The position numbers and the translations under genes were made by a program. DNA of 64,000 bases from the NCBI GenBank assembly GCA_037962975.1, contig CM075670.1, positions 82,525,501 through 82,589,500 on the forward strand. The letters are read 5' to 3'. Under the pieces are notes generated by a model. It was not told the DNA's origin. It saw only the letters and a list, made by a program, of their open reading frames with translations, and ran no database searches. This document shows positions 22,340 to 34,718 of the stretch, in pieces. Positions within the stretch are counted from its first letter, which is position 1, and every line of letters starts with the position of its first letter. This stretch comes from Clitoria ternatea. Its lineage: Eukaryota; Streptophyta; Magnoliopsida; Fabales; Fabaceae.

Positions 22340-23745
22340 CGGTGGGAATATGGAAGGTCGGCTTTCTCCTTCTGACTCGGATTTAGTGCCTCAGTCGGTA
22401 TACACCCACAGTGGGAAATAATCCGAGTGGAAAAGGTGCTGTTCATACATAAAAGACCAAGTGAAAGCTTTGCTTGGTGTGGCTTTGCTGGACGGTGTTG
22501 AGTTGTTGGACGTTGTGGAGAGGAACTAGACGATGTTGTTGCTGTGAGGAGCTGGTCAGTATTGGTTGGATGGAGCCGGTGTTGTGGTTTGAGGGGACGG
22601 TGTTAAGTTGCTGGAAGGAACTGGTCGGTGTTGTATGGATTTGAGGAGCTGAACGTTGTGGGCTGGACGGTGTTGAATTGGATGGAGTCGGTGTTGCAGC
22701 TGGATGAAGGGACGAGTGAAGAGTGACTGAAGAGTAACTCTGATTAAAACATTCAATTGGAACCGACTGAAGAGAGACTCGGAACCGATTAAAACATCCA
22801 TTCGGTACTGATCAAAAAGTGGCTCGGAACCGATTGAAACATTCATTCGGAACTGATTAAAGAATGACTCGGCTATGTCTCTGGAAATGAACCACTCAGA
22901 GAGACCTTGCTCGGATTTGCTCAAGAATAATTCAGTGAAGAACGACCCTTCCTTTACTCATTCAAATGATACACTCGGACACCTTCAATCGGAAGTCCGA
23001 GTTGATTTTCACTCGGAATTGCCTCAACCGTCAATCAGCCCATTCGGTTGTTTTCACTCGAGAGTCGGCTTTGCCTTTCACTCAGAAATTTGGAATTTTG
23101 AGAGAGTCTGGAATCTGGCCGATGGAAGCTCTTCACATGTCTGAGCTTTGTTTTGCTCGGAAATACAGCTCTCTGCCCCAACTCACTCGGAAGTCTTCCT
23201 TGGAGACGTCTCACTCAGGCTTAATGTGAAACTTTAAGAGTCTGCCCAAAAGTGATTCATTCCCGGTCAGATCTTTTCTTGCTTGATAAGACACTTTCTC
23301 CGAAACTCACTACTCAGAAAGCCTTTGCCTGATAATTGTTCTTTGAAGTTCAGAGTTTCTTTCATTTGGAATCAAGTCACTCGGGAGTCTTCTACTCGGA
23401 GGCATTTTTGTCCAGAAGAAGCAGTTGTTCCCCAAATCTAACCTGGTTCAATCAACATTCCTTCACTTGGACAATAGCTTTGGGCAGTATTTTTTCAAAG
23501 TTAGTCCCTTTTTCACTCGGAATGGTTGCAGTCGGACAGCTTCCACTCGGATTCACCTCCAACCGAGACATATTTCTTCAAGGTCAGCCATTTTTCACTC
23601 GGAATGGCTTTGATAGGGAAGCTTCCACTCGGATTCACCTCCAATAGGGAAGTATTCCACTCGGCAACGCTCCATTCTGAGTCATCCTACTCGGATTTGA
23701 TCATTTTTGAGTCATTCTACTCGGATTTCATCATTCCGAGTCGGA
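22340..23745 (-). repeat. ACTCGGAA array in the left LTR of B1
   Basis: TCACTCGGAA, CCACTCGGA, CATTCGGAA and related words recur through the U3. Local higher-order copies exist: a unit of about 47 bp with ACTCGGAACCGATTRAAACAT at 22730-22880, and an approximately 80-bp duplication with CTTCCACTCGGATTCACCTC at 23510-23660. The matching array in the right LTR is at 39240-40640. On the element's sense strand the word is TTCCGAGTGA. Confidence 0.88.
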
Positions 23746-23988
23746 ATTCAACATAAAAAGATAGTTCTTTCCACTTTGGGCTTGTTCTTCTTGTTTCTTT
23801 ATCATTTTATGGTCGTTTTTCTCTTGTTATTGACCCTTTTATTACCTTAATTTCTGCAAAATAACATACCCAAGTAGAATATAGTGGAAAGAAAGCAAAA
23901 ATCACAATAAATAAAGGAAATACAGTGCATAATGATTAAAATCCTAAGCAAACTAGATCTAATTTATTGTGTTATAAAGCACTTATCA

Positions 23989-24277
23989 AAATACCACAAA
24001 CCAAAACATTGCTTGTCCTCAAGCAATTACCATATTCACATGATAAGATACAGAAAACACTAAGCTTAATAAACTAAGGAATCCAAAACAGAAAAAAAGA
24101 TTTATTCAAATGCCAATTTTATTTTTCTTATGTGAATCAATTTTCAATGTCAAGACTTTTAGATACTCTTCTCACAATTTTCACTCAAGTGTTTCAAGGT
24201 TTGTGTATCACGCAAATCATCATAGTCAAAAAATATTACCATAAGCTTGTTAATAAACCAGAAACTCCACAGTTTAG
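23989..24277 (-). other. Element B1: 3' non-coding region next to the LTR
   Basis: It is collinear with about 45523-45809 of B2. The plus strand starts AAAATACCACAAACCAAAAC at the LTR edge, so the minus strand has GGTTTGTGGTATTTT, a weak polypurine tract. The CACTA element is inserted at the right edge. Confidence 0.75.
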
Positions 24278-24289
24278 CACTAGTGCAAA

Positions 24290-24800
24290 AATTGGATATA
24301 ACAACGGGATATATTCACGGGTTGTAGTGGATCAGTGATAAAAACATGCGCGGTGGCATTTTTGAAATTATAAGGTGAATGATATAATCAGAGAAAACTA
24401 TATATCCACGGTTAACATCATAACCGTCATCGTACATGTCAATATATATTCACGGTTGAGAAGTCAACCGTGGAAATATAGTACCTGAAATATATATCCA
24501 CGGTTGTGCGTACAACCGTGGATATATATTCATGGTATGATCAGGGTTATGATGTTAACCGTGGATATATATTGATGTCTATAATGACGGTTGTATTTTC
24601 AACCGTGGATATATACTTCAGGTTTTAGGGTTTAATTACTGGGTACTATATGTCCATAGTTGTATATATAACTGTGAATATAGATTTAATATTTATCCAC
24701 GGTTGGGGTCGTAACCGTGGATAAATAGTTAACATTTATCCACAGTTCTTTGTTCAACCATGAATATATTCACGGTTTCAAGGGGAACCGTGAATATACA
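24290..24800. repeat. CACTA left subterminal repeat region
   Basis: ATCCACGGTTG and CAACCGTGGATATAT words occur in both orientations about every 25-45 bases. Such motifs in CACTA elements are binding sites for the element's accessory protein (TNPA in En/Spm). The gene leader starts after about 24800. Confidence 0.88.
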
Positions 24801-26409
24801 TCCTTCTAAAACTTCAAAAGTCACGCCTTTCACTCTTTTTTCACTTTCTCCTTACTTTCGTGCTGGTTATCATCTTCTTCCTCGTCCTCCTCTTTGCTGG
24901 TCGAAGGCTTCTGGGTTCCCTTCCTTCTTCTTTCACGTGCCCTTCTTCTTCTTCGTTCACCATTGTCAAGTAAGTGCTTCGTTGCCCTTCTTCTTTCGTT
25001 CACAGAGAAAGCTTCGTTGTCTGAGAGTTTATGTTTTTATATTCGACGTGAACTCTGTTTGTGGTATTTTGACATTGCCTGTGACACTGTGTGTGTAACA
25101 ATGTTGTATGCCTGTGACATTGTCTCTGTTAAAGCTTGTATCTGTGTCTCTGTTCCTTTTACACTTGCTGGTAATATTTTTGGGTCACTTTTATTTTTAT
25201 GTAATGAAGGTTGGATTAGAGATTGGTGTTGGTTGCTGAGGTAGACATTCAATTTTTATTAGACATTCAATTTTTATTGGTGTTGGATGAGGGACTTGTT
25301 GAAAAAGTTGAGGTGTATAAGTTGATTTTGTGTCAGTTTCATAATCAGTTGGGGAAACATGGTTGTGAAAATAGAGAGATGTACTTGATATATTTTGATG
25401 GGATGTTGGCTGCATAGGCAGATTTATAGGGACTATATTGGTCTGGTTCTATGTTGGTTACTGATATTCTAAGGGCTGTGATGCATGAGATAAAAAAAAT
25501 ATGAATAGAGATGGGATGCTAAATTACTAATGGATATACTTGCTGAAATTTGGTGAACTATGAAGCATGAGATGAATCATAATATTAATAGAGAATAAAT
25601 GCTAAATTATTAATAGATTATGGATGAGTTAGGGGTTGAGTCGGACATATATAATTAAACCAAATTCCTAAAGAACGCTTGTTTCGCCTAGGAACACAAC
25701 CGACTGAAAAATCATAGAAACAACCAATTGAATACAGAATTCTAATACGTCATGCATGCACCATACTTGACCCGATTTCTTTATTAGAGTTTAGCAACAA
25801 CATCAAGTATCAACCTTGTGTGCAAGCTTAACCTTCATTTACTTTTATTGCTGTTCTTGTTGGTTGCTTGTATATAATGTTATTTCTGTCTATTATATGT
25901 ATGTGGTTTTGCAATCTTGCAAACTCGTAGGCTCATACTAATTAACTAGTTAACTAGTATGGAAGTTGTTGTGCATATGAGTGAACCGTAGTTCCCCGTT
26001 TGAGATTCGATACAAATGGTCATTAAATTAATTAATGTCATCATTTGTGTTGAATCTTGAATTGTCCGTTTGGACAGTTTGGGATGAACAATTATTTTTT
26101 ATACGTCATTGTTAGTATGTATAAGTTAGGAGTTATTTTAAAATTTGATAAACTTTCGGTAACTTGCATTTTGTGTTGTTCTCTGGGTGTATATTTGGTT
26201 ATGGTTGAATTTGATTTGACCACTCTCATTTTGTGTACTTAGAGACCAATGCGAAATGCTGCCGAAATTTCATTAAATTTTAAAATAACTCCTAACCTAA
26301 CCTGTATATATGAATGATATATAAAAACAATTGTCATCCTGAATGGGTATAGGACCACCACCTTTAAAGAAAAAGTGAGGTTGATCATAGCACCTTGTAA
26401 ACAGTTGGC
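24801..26409 (+). other. CACTA 5' leader / promoter region
   Basis: It sits between the left subterminal repeats and the tnp2 start. 24840-24980 is pyrimidine-rich (CTTCTTCCTCGTCC and similar), as in plant 5' untranslated regions. CAAGTAAGTG at 24967 is a good splice-donor sequence, so a leader intron is possible. No protein similarity was seen in the short open frames of this stretch. Confidence 0.4.
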
Positions 26410-27485
26410 ATGGATCGGAGTTGGATAACTGCATCACGCCTAAGTCTAGAGTATGAGGGGGAGTTGAATCGTTTATAGAATTCGTAGCGAGGAATGCAGT
26501 GGAGGTGAATGGAAAGTATTTTTGCCCTTGTGTTAAATGCTTGAACCTGCGTCGGGTAGACTTGGAAGAGGTACGAGAACATCTACTGTGTGACGGTTTT
26601 CTACGTAGTTATACATGTTGGATATGGCATGGTGAAGATGTGGTGGTGCCAAGTAACAGCTCTCAAACTGAAAATCGAAGCTCGATGCATGACACCGATG
26701 TCAACATGGATGACCGACTCGAGGATATGATCCGTGATGTGGGGGTAGAAGGTTTTAAGAAAGCTCATGTATATACGACTCTGTGTGAGGACTCTGAGCA
26801 GCCGTTGTATCCAAACTGCGTAAATTTCACAAGGTTATCAGCAGTTTTGCGATTGTTTAATTTGAAGGCCATAAACGGGTGGACGGATAAAAGTTTCACT
26901 GACTTACTGAAGTTGTTGAAAGAAATACTCCTAGCTGGAAACACCTTGCCGAATCGTAACTATGAGGCCAAAAAGGTGTTGTGTCCTATGGGTTTGGAGT
27001 ATGAGAAAATACATGCATGCCCAAATGATTGTGTATTATTCCGGGGTGAGTTAGAAATGCTGTATCGATGTCCTAGGTGTGGGGTGTCACGGTAGAAGAA
27101 GAAAGAGGCGGATTCTGATGAGGTATGCACTAAAGGGTCTCCTGCAAAAGTGTTATGGTATCTACCTATAGTTCCAAGACTAAAGCGTCTGTTTGCCAAT
27201 GCAGATGATGCAAAACTTATGAAATGGCATGCTAATGAGAAGGTTGTTGATGGACTACTTAGGCATCCGGCCGATGGATCGCAATGGAAGAAAATGGATA
27301 CGATTTTTCCGGAATTTGCCCATGAACCAAGAAATGTTAGGCTTGCACTAGCCACAAATGGCATGAACCCGTTTCCATCAACTACAACACATATTCTAAC
27401 ATCTATCGTGGAACATGACATAGATGATGTAGTTGCCAGTCATCATGACCACCATGAAGGCTTGTGGGAAAATATTTCATCTTAA
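26410..27485 (+). pseudogene. CACTA tnp2-type transposase, N-terminal part only
   Basis: ATG at 26410 gives MDRSWITASRLSLEYEGELN, the transposase-associated domain start. A one-base deletion at about 26470 shifts into the next frame (FCPCVKCLNLRRVDLEEVRE, with the CxC...C zinc-like motif, then YTCWIWHGE). The frame continues through DRLEDMIRDVGVEG, the LYPNCVNFTRLSAVLRLFNL block and CPMGLEYEKIHACPNDCVLF. A TAG at 27093 interrupts RCGVSR...KKEADSDE. Then come VLWYLPIVPRLKRLFANADD and RNVRLALATNGMNPF. The catalytic Transposase_21 core that should follow is absent: the frame passes to an unrelated tail and stops at 27485. It is non-functional. Confidence 0.88.
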
Positions 27486-27600
27486 TAGGGTATTAATCTT
27501 GTTAGTGATTCATTGAATTACATGTTATATTAGTTATTCGTTGTTTTAAATGTTATATTAAATATTTGATAGTTTTGTTTCCTTGTTTGGACAGATACTC

Positions 27601-30600
27601 ATGGCTGACCAGGATGGACGATCCAGGTCTGACTCACAGGCTAGTGGTTCCTCTGCTCGAAAGAGTAGAGGTGTTACCCGGATGCCAGACGTTGCACTTA
27701 GGCGTCACCGGGGAGAGAGGCTACTTGTTGACATGGATGTCAACACCGGTAGATTTAGTGGACCGAATGCCACGAAGTTTAGCAGTTATTTGGGGGTTGT
27801 GGCTTAGTCGAAGGTGTCCATCATTATCCCCGACTAGGATAATGTCGAGGAGGTGGTGAAGAACCAGCTATGGAGTGATGTTCTAGTAACTTAGATATTA
27901 TTTAAGTTTTATTTTCGTGTATTATTTCATGTAACTCTTAATAAGGACTCCTTTATGGACTAACTCTTTTCATGTAGGATTCTTTTGACATACCATCTTC
28001 TGACATAGCGAGGAGGAAGATCCTCGGTATTATGGTTGAGCGATGGAGGTCGTTCAAATCCATACTCACCACGAGGTATATTGAACTTTAAATTCTTAAT
28101 CAACGCTTCACCAAATTGTACCAATCCTTAGTTTAAATGTACCTGAATTGTAGGTATGTATTCGGGGACGACCAAGGAAAGTTCCCTGGAGAGAAATATC
28201 CATTCATCGATCAGGAGACCTGGGATGCTTTTGTTGCATCTAGACACTCTGCCGAGTTTCAGGTACATTGGTTTTTAGATGATTAAATTATGTATAATTT
28301 AAACGGCTAACTCTGAATTTTTTTTTCTTGTTGTAGGAGACCAGAAAGAAAGCACAGGAGACTAAGAAGCTAAATGACTGCCCACACACACTGTCACGTG
28401 GGGGTTACCGTAGGTTGGAGGAGCGGCTGGCATAGGAGAGGCTGAGTCAGTGTCAGACTGACACTGGTATTGTGGATCCCCCTTCCCCACCTACACGCCA
28501 CGACAAATGGAAGCGGGCTAGGATCAAGAAGAGTGGGGAATACACTTCCTCACAAGCTCAGGAGGTTGCCTCACAGATAGTAAGTATTCCCCTTTGTATC
28601 AGTGTCTGTTTTTTAGTTTACATGAAGGAAGTGAATACTAACTTGTTTGGTTTCAGGATTCCTTGGTTGAGCAATCAACCCAAGGGTCTTTCGTAGCCCA
28701 AGGACGAGGGTATTTTGACTACCGCCATCGGCAGGCCAGAGCACCCGGGAAGAGTGTGTGCTGTTGGTCAAGGTGTAGGTAAGTGGTAAATAACTCTATG
28801 CTTTCATTTTGTTATCTATTAAACAATTATGGGCTAATCATTCACATTTCACAGGCCTCTGCTCCTATTACGGTGCTCCAGACCCTGCCCCCTCCCTTGA
28901 GAAAATAGTGGAGCAGAAGGTGGTTGTTGTGAAGGCTGAGTACCAGGAGGAGATATCTAGGCTCCACCAGGAGATGGGCTGATTCAGGGAGGAGATGAAG
29001 GCTTCACTCAGCCACCACCAGGAGACTACTGCACCCGCTAGCGACCCACAAGTTAGATTCTTTATTTAATTTTCTCAGTTTTATTGTTTGTAATCACTTT
29101 ATTTCATTGTTGAATGACTTCTGCTTGATGTGTAAATATGTAGATACGGAAGGTTAGCACTAAGGGGTCGTGCGCTGCGGCTGACCCTGACGATGATGGG
29201 GTCGAGCCGCCAGACACCCGTCAATGTGACCTGTTCGTTGACGGGTCGGAGGAGCCAGTTGCCACTGGTATGGTGTATAACTTAGGCCCTGTGGTTCACC
29301 ATCAGACATTACCTAATGGTATGTCCAGGGTCTCTGTTGTGCTCATCCTCGAGGAGGATGCTGTTGTGCCAGTGGCAACTCTGGAGGTGAAGACCATTGG
29401 TCAGGCGGTGGGCCACTTTCTGATGTGGCCCGACAGACTTCTGGTGATTGCCCCTGGATAGGTAAAAACCCTAAACACTAACTAATTTTGTTATATTGTC
29501 AATTATGGTACAAAATGTGATGGTTGTCAATTGTTCAACAGGAACAGACATTGAAGAAGCCAGACCCGGCCAAGGATCCCATCCGGATGCTATGGCACAT
29601 CGGGTATGAGCAAGGAGAGGACACTGTTCAGGTCCCATGGCAGCCACTAGTGTTCGGCCGTCCAAGTGATCTTCCACTTTACGTCACACATTCTGACATG
29701 TGTGATATTATTTCGAGGACGTCGATGCTGAACGCCTCCATTATTCAGTTGTGGGAGCTATAAGTATATCATTTTTTGTCCAATTTTTTCATTATACAAG
29801 TTATTTATCGCTAACCATGTCTTAACTTGTTTAGGTTTCTGGAAAAACTCTGTGTGGACTTGGGTTTCCAAGGAACTTATGGTTTCTTAGAGCCCTCGCT
29901 CATACAGAAACAAGGAAACACCCCGCAGGACACCCAGGCATATATCCAGAATTGGATGTTTGAGTCTGGGAAGCCTGTATACATGGGCCCCTATCATAAA
30001 GGGTAATATTCTATTCCATAATTATTGTCATGAATTTTTGTATTTTGAAGTCTCACTTATCATTGGTAACTGCAGGGCTCACTGGACGCTTGTGGTGATC
30101 TGTCCGAAGGACTATCTTGCTCTGCATTTTGATAGCTTGCATCGGACAATTCCACAAGACCTGAAAGATATAGTAGACCGGTAAGTTAATCCCTAAAAAA
30201 TAAGTACAAATTCGATTACATCATTTTTAGAACTATACGATTCTAACTTATCTTGTGTTTTGTTTGACGTAGGGCGGTGGTTGGATACAATCTACTGATT
30301 GGAAACAAGTCCAACGGAAGAAAAGTTGCATGGGTGCACCCAAAAGTAAGTCAATCGTATTCATTCAAATCTTCAATTCATATTTTTTAAGTTGCGAATT
30401 CACTTATTCTATGCTATACGTCCATTGTAGTCTTACAGGCAGAAGGGTACCTTCGAGTGTGGCTATTTCGTCATGCACACTATGCTAACCATTGTCCAAC
30501 AACATTTAGTAGATGGATGGACAAATGTAAGTCTCATCATTTGGACTACTTTTCTACCAATTTCATCAATTTCATGTAATAAATAAAGCTTTTGTTCTAA

Positions 30601-30715
30601 TTGTTTTGTGCATTGTTTGTAGTACTTTAAGGACCGGTCATATTTCCCAAAGGCACTTGTAGATGATGTTAGAAAGCAATGGGCCTCACACTTCATTAAA
30701 GTTAGGCGAAGCTAG
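27601..30715 (+). pseudogene. CACTA second gene: transposase_24-like region plus Ulp1 (C48) protease
   Basis: ATG at 27601 (MADQDGRSRSDSQASGSSAR). GT-AG introns are visible, for example 28076-28153, 28263-28336 and 28580-28656, then later 30181-30272, 30344-30430 and 30527-30622. Blocks in order: RRKILGIMVERWRSFKSILT and FPGEKYPFIDQETWDAFVAS (plant transposase-like), CDLFVDGSEEPVATGMVYNL and FLMWPDRLLV (DUF8039-like), then an Ulp1-type cysteine protease with His at 30080 (AHWTLVV), Asp at 30131 (HFDSLH) and Cys at 30458 (FECGYFVMH). It ends at 30715. Stops at about 27805, 27835 and 28432 make it a pseudogene. Such chimeric protease genes are common in plant CACTA elements. Confidence 0.85.
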
Positions 30716-30959
30716 ATATAGGATCTTTATTCTTTTATATATGTATCTAGTAGGATTTAGGGTTTACTTTTATTAGATTACATTCAACTTAATTGTATAT
30801 ACTTTCATTTTTTAGGTTGTTATGAAATGATATAGAAAATAAATTGTTATATACATACCATTCTTTTTATATAGTGTTGCTGTGGCATGCTGTATACTGT
30901 ACTGGTTGTCTGAATGCAGGTTTGGGAAACGATAAAATAGAAACCATATAAAAAAAAAC

Positions 30960-31545
30960 CTCAGTATTTATTCACGGTTATGGTAACAACCGTGAATATA
31001 GACTATATTTATCCACGGTTATAACCATAACCGTGAATATAGATTCTATTTATCCACGGTTGTCCATCATAACCGTGAATATAAGTACTAAAAGGTTTCA
31101 GTTACAAACTACGATATAGATACATTTTATCCACGGTTAGTAGCATAACCGTGAATATAATAAGTAGTTTGTAACTGAAACCTTTTAGTACTTATATTCA
31201 CGGTTATGATGGACAACCGTGGATAAATAGAATCTATATTCACGGTTATACTGGACAACCGTGAATATAGATACACTTTATCCACGGTTATTAGCATAAC
31301 TGTGAATATAAGTAGTTTGTAACTGAAACCTTTTAGTTCTTATATTCACGGTTATGCTCGATAATCGTGAATATAAATAGTAAATTATATTCACGGTTGT
31401 TCTTAACCGTGGTCAAATGTGATTTATTACCACGGTTCTTAACCGTGGTTAAAGGCCCTCATCTACTACCACGGCTGCAACAACCACGGTTCTTTAACCG
31501 TGAATAAAGGCCATTTTTAACCGTGATTATATCCATTTTTTCCAC
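30960..31545. repeat. CACTA right subterminal repeat region
   Basis: It has the same words as the left side (TTATCCACGGTT, AACCGTGAATATA), more densely packed. It includes a long inverted repeat: about 86-base arms at 31027-31112 and 31164-31249 around a 51-base loop. Confidence 0.88.
31027..31249. repeat. Long inverted repeat (hairpin) in CACTA right end
   Basis: The left arm 31027-31112 and right arm 31164-31249 are complementary across about 86 bases with no obvious mismatch. They include AGTACTAAAAGGTTTCAGTT and its complement. The loop is 51 bases. A transcript through it would form a strong hairpin. Confidence 0.88.
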
Positions 31546-31550
31546 TAGTG

Positions 31551-32631
31551 TATATAGAAAATATATCAAAGTCTAAAGGTCTTTCAAAGGTTGTAACGTG
31601 GCCTTGGGTTGTATTGTCAAGGTAAGAATTTCAAGAAAAATGGAATACAAAAGGGCTTTAACAGTCATGAATGATTCAAATTACCATCATAAATTTAACA
31701 GAGCAAATTTTTGAACTTTTATGGACTTTTTAGAATTCATTCAATATCATCCTTTTGATTTTATTTTTTTTTTATTTTTATTTTATTTTTTTTCATCCCA
31801 TACATATTTTTCTTAAGTCCTTTTTTATTTCTTTGCTCCACTAAATTTCCAACTTTTTCACCATTAAGAGAATATCAGTCAATGAAAGGCTTCAAGGAAA
31901 AATTTTCACTTTCAGGCTCAAAACGGGCAACTAGGGGTCAAATTATGCAAAAATTCTGAGGCTTAAGAATAAGGCCTAATTGTGCCTTTATCATCCTAAG
32001 ACATATAATCAAAAACCATTTTGAATCGGTTAAAAAACAAGTTCTAGAATATTAATGACTATGAGATTCACTCAATCAAGAAGATATGGGTTTTGAAAAT
32101 TTGTTTGATAAATAACCCATTTTGGCTCAAGTCTAACCATGGAAAGTCTTTTCAAAGAAATTATTTTTTTCACATAAGGTTCATTTAGACATTGATTTGG
32201 CATTTAAACAATCAAATTTTGAAAATTTTACCCAAAATTTTAGGGCCCTTAGATACTTTAGCCTTGTGTTCAAAGTATATTTATCATATAATCATGGTAA
32301 ATTACAAGATTACAAACAAAACAAGGAAAACACACATGCATGAAAATATAACAATCACACAACGTAAACAAAATAGTTAAGTTTTCTTATCTACCACCCC
32401 AAACCAGAATTTGACATTGTCCTCAATGTTAAAATGGATGATAAAAGGATAAGAAAACTTACCTATAGTAACCCCAAACTAGCATTTGACATAGTTAGTT
32501 TTTTTTTTAGAGCTCAAAATGAAACAACAACTTTTTATAGGGTTACCTCCCTATCAGTGCTAAGTTTTAAGTCTTCAGCTAGACTTCTCACCGTTTGGAT
32601 TTACTCATCAGGAGCATCAAACAAGTCCAAG
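31551..32631 (-). other. Element B1: 3' non-coding region, second part
   Basis: It lies between the CACTA transposon and the integrase tail and is collinear with about 45810-46868 of B2. No envelope-like frame is present. A T-rich run at 31760-31800 and TCAATGTTAAAATGGATGAT near 32422 are shared with B2. Athila relatives can carry an extra frame here; this family does not show one. Confidence 0.75.
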
Positions 32632-32952
32632 TCACTTGCTTGTTGTATTGGTTGACCTGTCAAGTAGTGCTTTACTCTGTCCATTTACCCTAAATGTACC
32701 AGATTTCTTGCTCCATAGTTTGACAGCTCCAAAGGGAAAGACCTTTGTTATCTTGAATGGTCCCAACCATCGAGATCTCAGTTTACCTAGAAAAAGCTTC
32801 AATCTGGAATTAAATAGTAAAACCATATCACCTGGATTAAATGTTCTCCATTGGATGTGACGATCATGCCATTGTTTGGTTTTTTCTTTATAAATTTTGG
32901 CATTTTCGTATGCATCTAGACGGAGTTCTTCAAGCTCATTTAATTCCAACAA
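32632..32952 (-). pseudogene. Element B1: integrase C-terminal tail
   Basis: It is homologous to the last third of the 273-residue B2 fragment. It includes LNELEELRLDAYENAKIYKE, NPGDMVLLFNSRLKLFLGKL and RSRWLGPFKITKVFPFGAVK. The frame is shifted relative to 33054-34694 by the 20-bp duplication and ends at a premature stop. Confidence 0.88.
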
Positions 32953-33037
32953 CCTACGTTCACCTGCAGCCTTATGATCAAAGTTAAGAGTTTTAACAGC
33001 CCAAAAAGATTTATGTTCTAGCTCAACAGGTAAATGA

Positions 33038-33077
33038 CAGGGCTTCCTATATACTAGCAGGGCTTCCTATATACTAG
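33038..33077. repeat. 20-bp tandem duplication in B1 integrase
   Basis: CAGGGCTTCCTATATACTAG occurs twice head to tail at 33038-33057 and 33058-33077. B2 has a single counterpart. As 20 is not a multiple of three, it shifts the integrase frame. Confidence 0.9.
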
Positions 33078-34694
33078 CTTAAAAGGTGTGGTTCCAATGA
33101 GAGTTTTGTATGCGGTTCGATACGCCCATAAGGAATCATCTAACCTAATAGACCAATCCTTACGTGATGTATTCACCACTTTTTGAAGAATATTTTTAAT
33201 TTCCCGATTGGATACCTTAACTTGTCCACTAGTTTGTGGGTGATAAGGTGTAGCAACCTTATGCCTAACTCCATATTTCTTTAGAAGGGTCTGAAAAGTT
33301 TTCTCAATAAAATGAGACCCTCTATCACTTATAACACATTTTGGGACCCCAAACCTTGGAAATATTATTTTCTTGAAAAGTTTAATAACAGTCTTAGCAT
33401 CAGAATGGGGTGAAGCAATGGCTTCCACCCATTTTGACACATAGTCAACTGCCACTAATATGAACTGATTTCCAAAAGAGGAAGGAAAAGGTCCCATAAA
33501 ATCAACACCCCATACATCAAACAATTTAACTTCTAAAATGGTATTCAATGACATTTCATGTCTCTTACCAATGTTACCTGTTCTTTGGCAAGCATCACAA
33601 GTTAGAACATACTTACGTAGATCCTTAAAAATATTTGGCCAAAAGAACCCAGCTTGCAATACTTTAGCGGCTGTCTTAGAGGTACTCATGTGCCCTCCAC
33701 AGGAAAGAGAATGGCAATGATCCAAGATAGCATGGACCTCATCTTGTGAAACACACCTCCTAATTAAACCATCTGCACATTGCTTGAATAGGAGTGGTTC
33801 ATCCCAATAATAATGCTTGACATCTACATAAAACTTTTTCCTTTGCTGAAAGCTAAGGTCAGGAGGTAAGATACCACTTGCAAGAAAATTTACAAAATCA
33901 GCATACCAAGGAACACGTTGGATACTAAGATTCAAGAGTTGTTCATCCGAAAAAGATTCATTGATGGGAATATTATCTATTTCTTCTTTTTCAAATGTCA
34001 ACCTAGATAGGTGGTCAGCGACCAAGTTCTCGGTACCCTTCTTATCCTTAATTTCCAAGTCAAATTCTTGCAATATTAGAATCCACCTAATTAACCTAGG
34101 CTTTACTTCCTTTTTGTTCAATAGATACTTAATGGCAGAGTGGTCAGTGTAAACAGTAACATGTGAACCTACCAAGTAAGATCTAAATTTATCAAAAGCA
34201 AAGACAATGGCTAACAGTTCTTTTTCAGTTGTGGCATAATTTACCTGAGTATCATCCTGCGTCCGGCTGGCATAATGAATTACATGGAGTTTTTTATCCT
34301 TTCTTTGCCCTAACACAGCCCCCACTGTGTAATCACTCGCATCGCACATCAGTTCAAATAGGAGTTTCCAATCAGGTGGTTGCACGATAGGGGCAGAGAT
34401 TAGAGCTTGCTTAATCCTGCAAAAAGCTTCCTTACAAGATGAATCAAAATTGAAAGGCACATCCTTACCCAAAAGAGTTGTAAGAGGCTTTGTGATCTTG
34501 GAGAAATCTTTAATGAACCTACGGTAAAACCCTGCATGTCCCAGAAAACTCTGAATACCTTTCACATTTGTAGGTAGAGGCAATTTTTCAATCACTTCCA
34601 CTTTAGCCTTATCAACTTCTATACCACTCTCAGACACCAGGTGTCCAAGAACTATGCCTTCTTTTACTATAAAATGGCATTTTTCCCAATTCAA
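33054..34694 (-). pseudogene. Element B1: RT end, RNase H and integrase core
   Basis: This is the longest B1 frame, 546 residues. RT thumb is GHLVSESGIEVDKAKVEVIE. RNase H has ELMCDASDYTVGAVLGQRKD, ATTEKELLAIVFAFDKFRSY, VTVYTDHSAIKYLL and LVADHLSRL. Integrase has HCHSLSCGGHMS, LTCDACQRTG, WGVDFMGPFPSSFGNQFILV, CVISDRGSHF and HPQTSGQVKVSNREIKNI, where the catalytic Glu of B2 (GQVEVSN) is Lys. It ends at 33054 because a 20-bp tandem duplication (33038-33077) shifts the frame. Confidence 0.92.
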
Positions 34695-34718
34695 GACCAG
34701 ATTGGTCTCTTCATAACG

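Larger units (their letters stand above)
21004..23988 (-). repeat. Element B1: 3' LTR (left copy)
   Basis: Read on the minus strand it runs from TGATAAGTG (23988) to the CCCTGTTA end at 21004. The U3 side (22300-23760 on plus) is rich in ACTCGGAA words. A TATA box (minus-strand TATAAAA, 22119-22125) follows, then a purine-rich plus strand (pyrimidine-rich transcript, 21888-22070), then the R/U5 part shared with B2. Confidence 0.92.
24278..31550 (+). mobile_element. CACTA (En/Spm) DNA transposon, 7273 bp
   Basis: The ends are CACTAGTGCAAAAATTGG (24278) and TTTTTTCCACTAGTG (31550), inverted repeats beginning with CACTA. The target duplication is tag (24275-24277) against tat (31551-31553); the empty site in B2 (GTTTAGATAGAAAG) shows that tag was the original. 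Both subterminal regions are packed with CCACGGTT/AACCGTGG words. Two gene relics lie between on the plus strand: a tnp2-type transposase lacking its core, and a second gene with an Ulp1-like protease. It inserted into B1 after B1 had inserted into A. Confidence 0.93.

Noticed and set aside
27566..27859. 97-residue plus-strand frame overlapping the start of the second CACTA gene
   Set aside because: The alternative frame from 27601 matches the known CACTA second-gene start and continues through spliced exons; this one does not.
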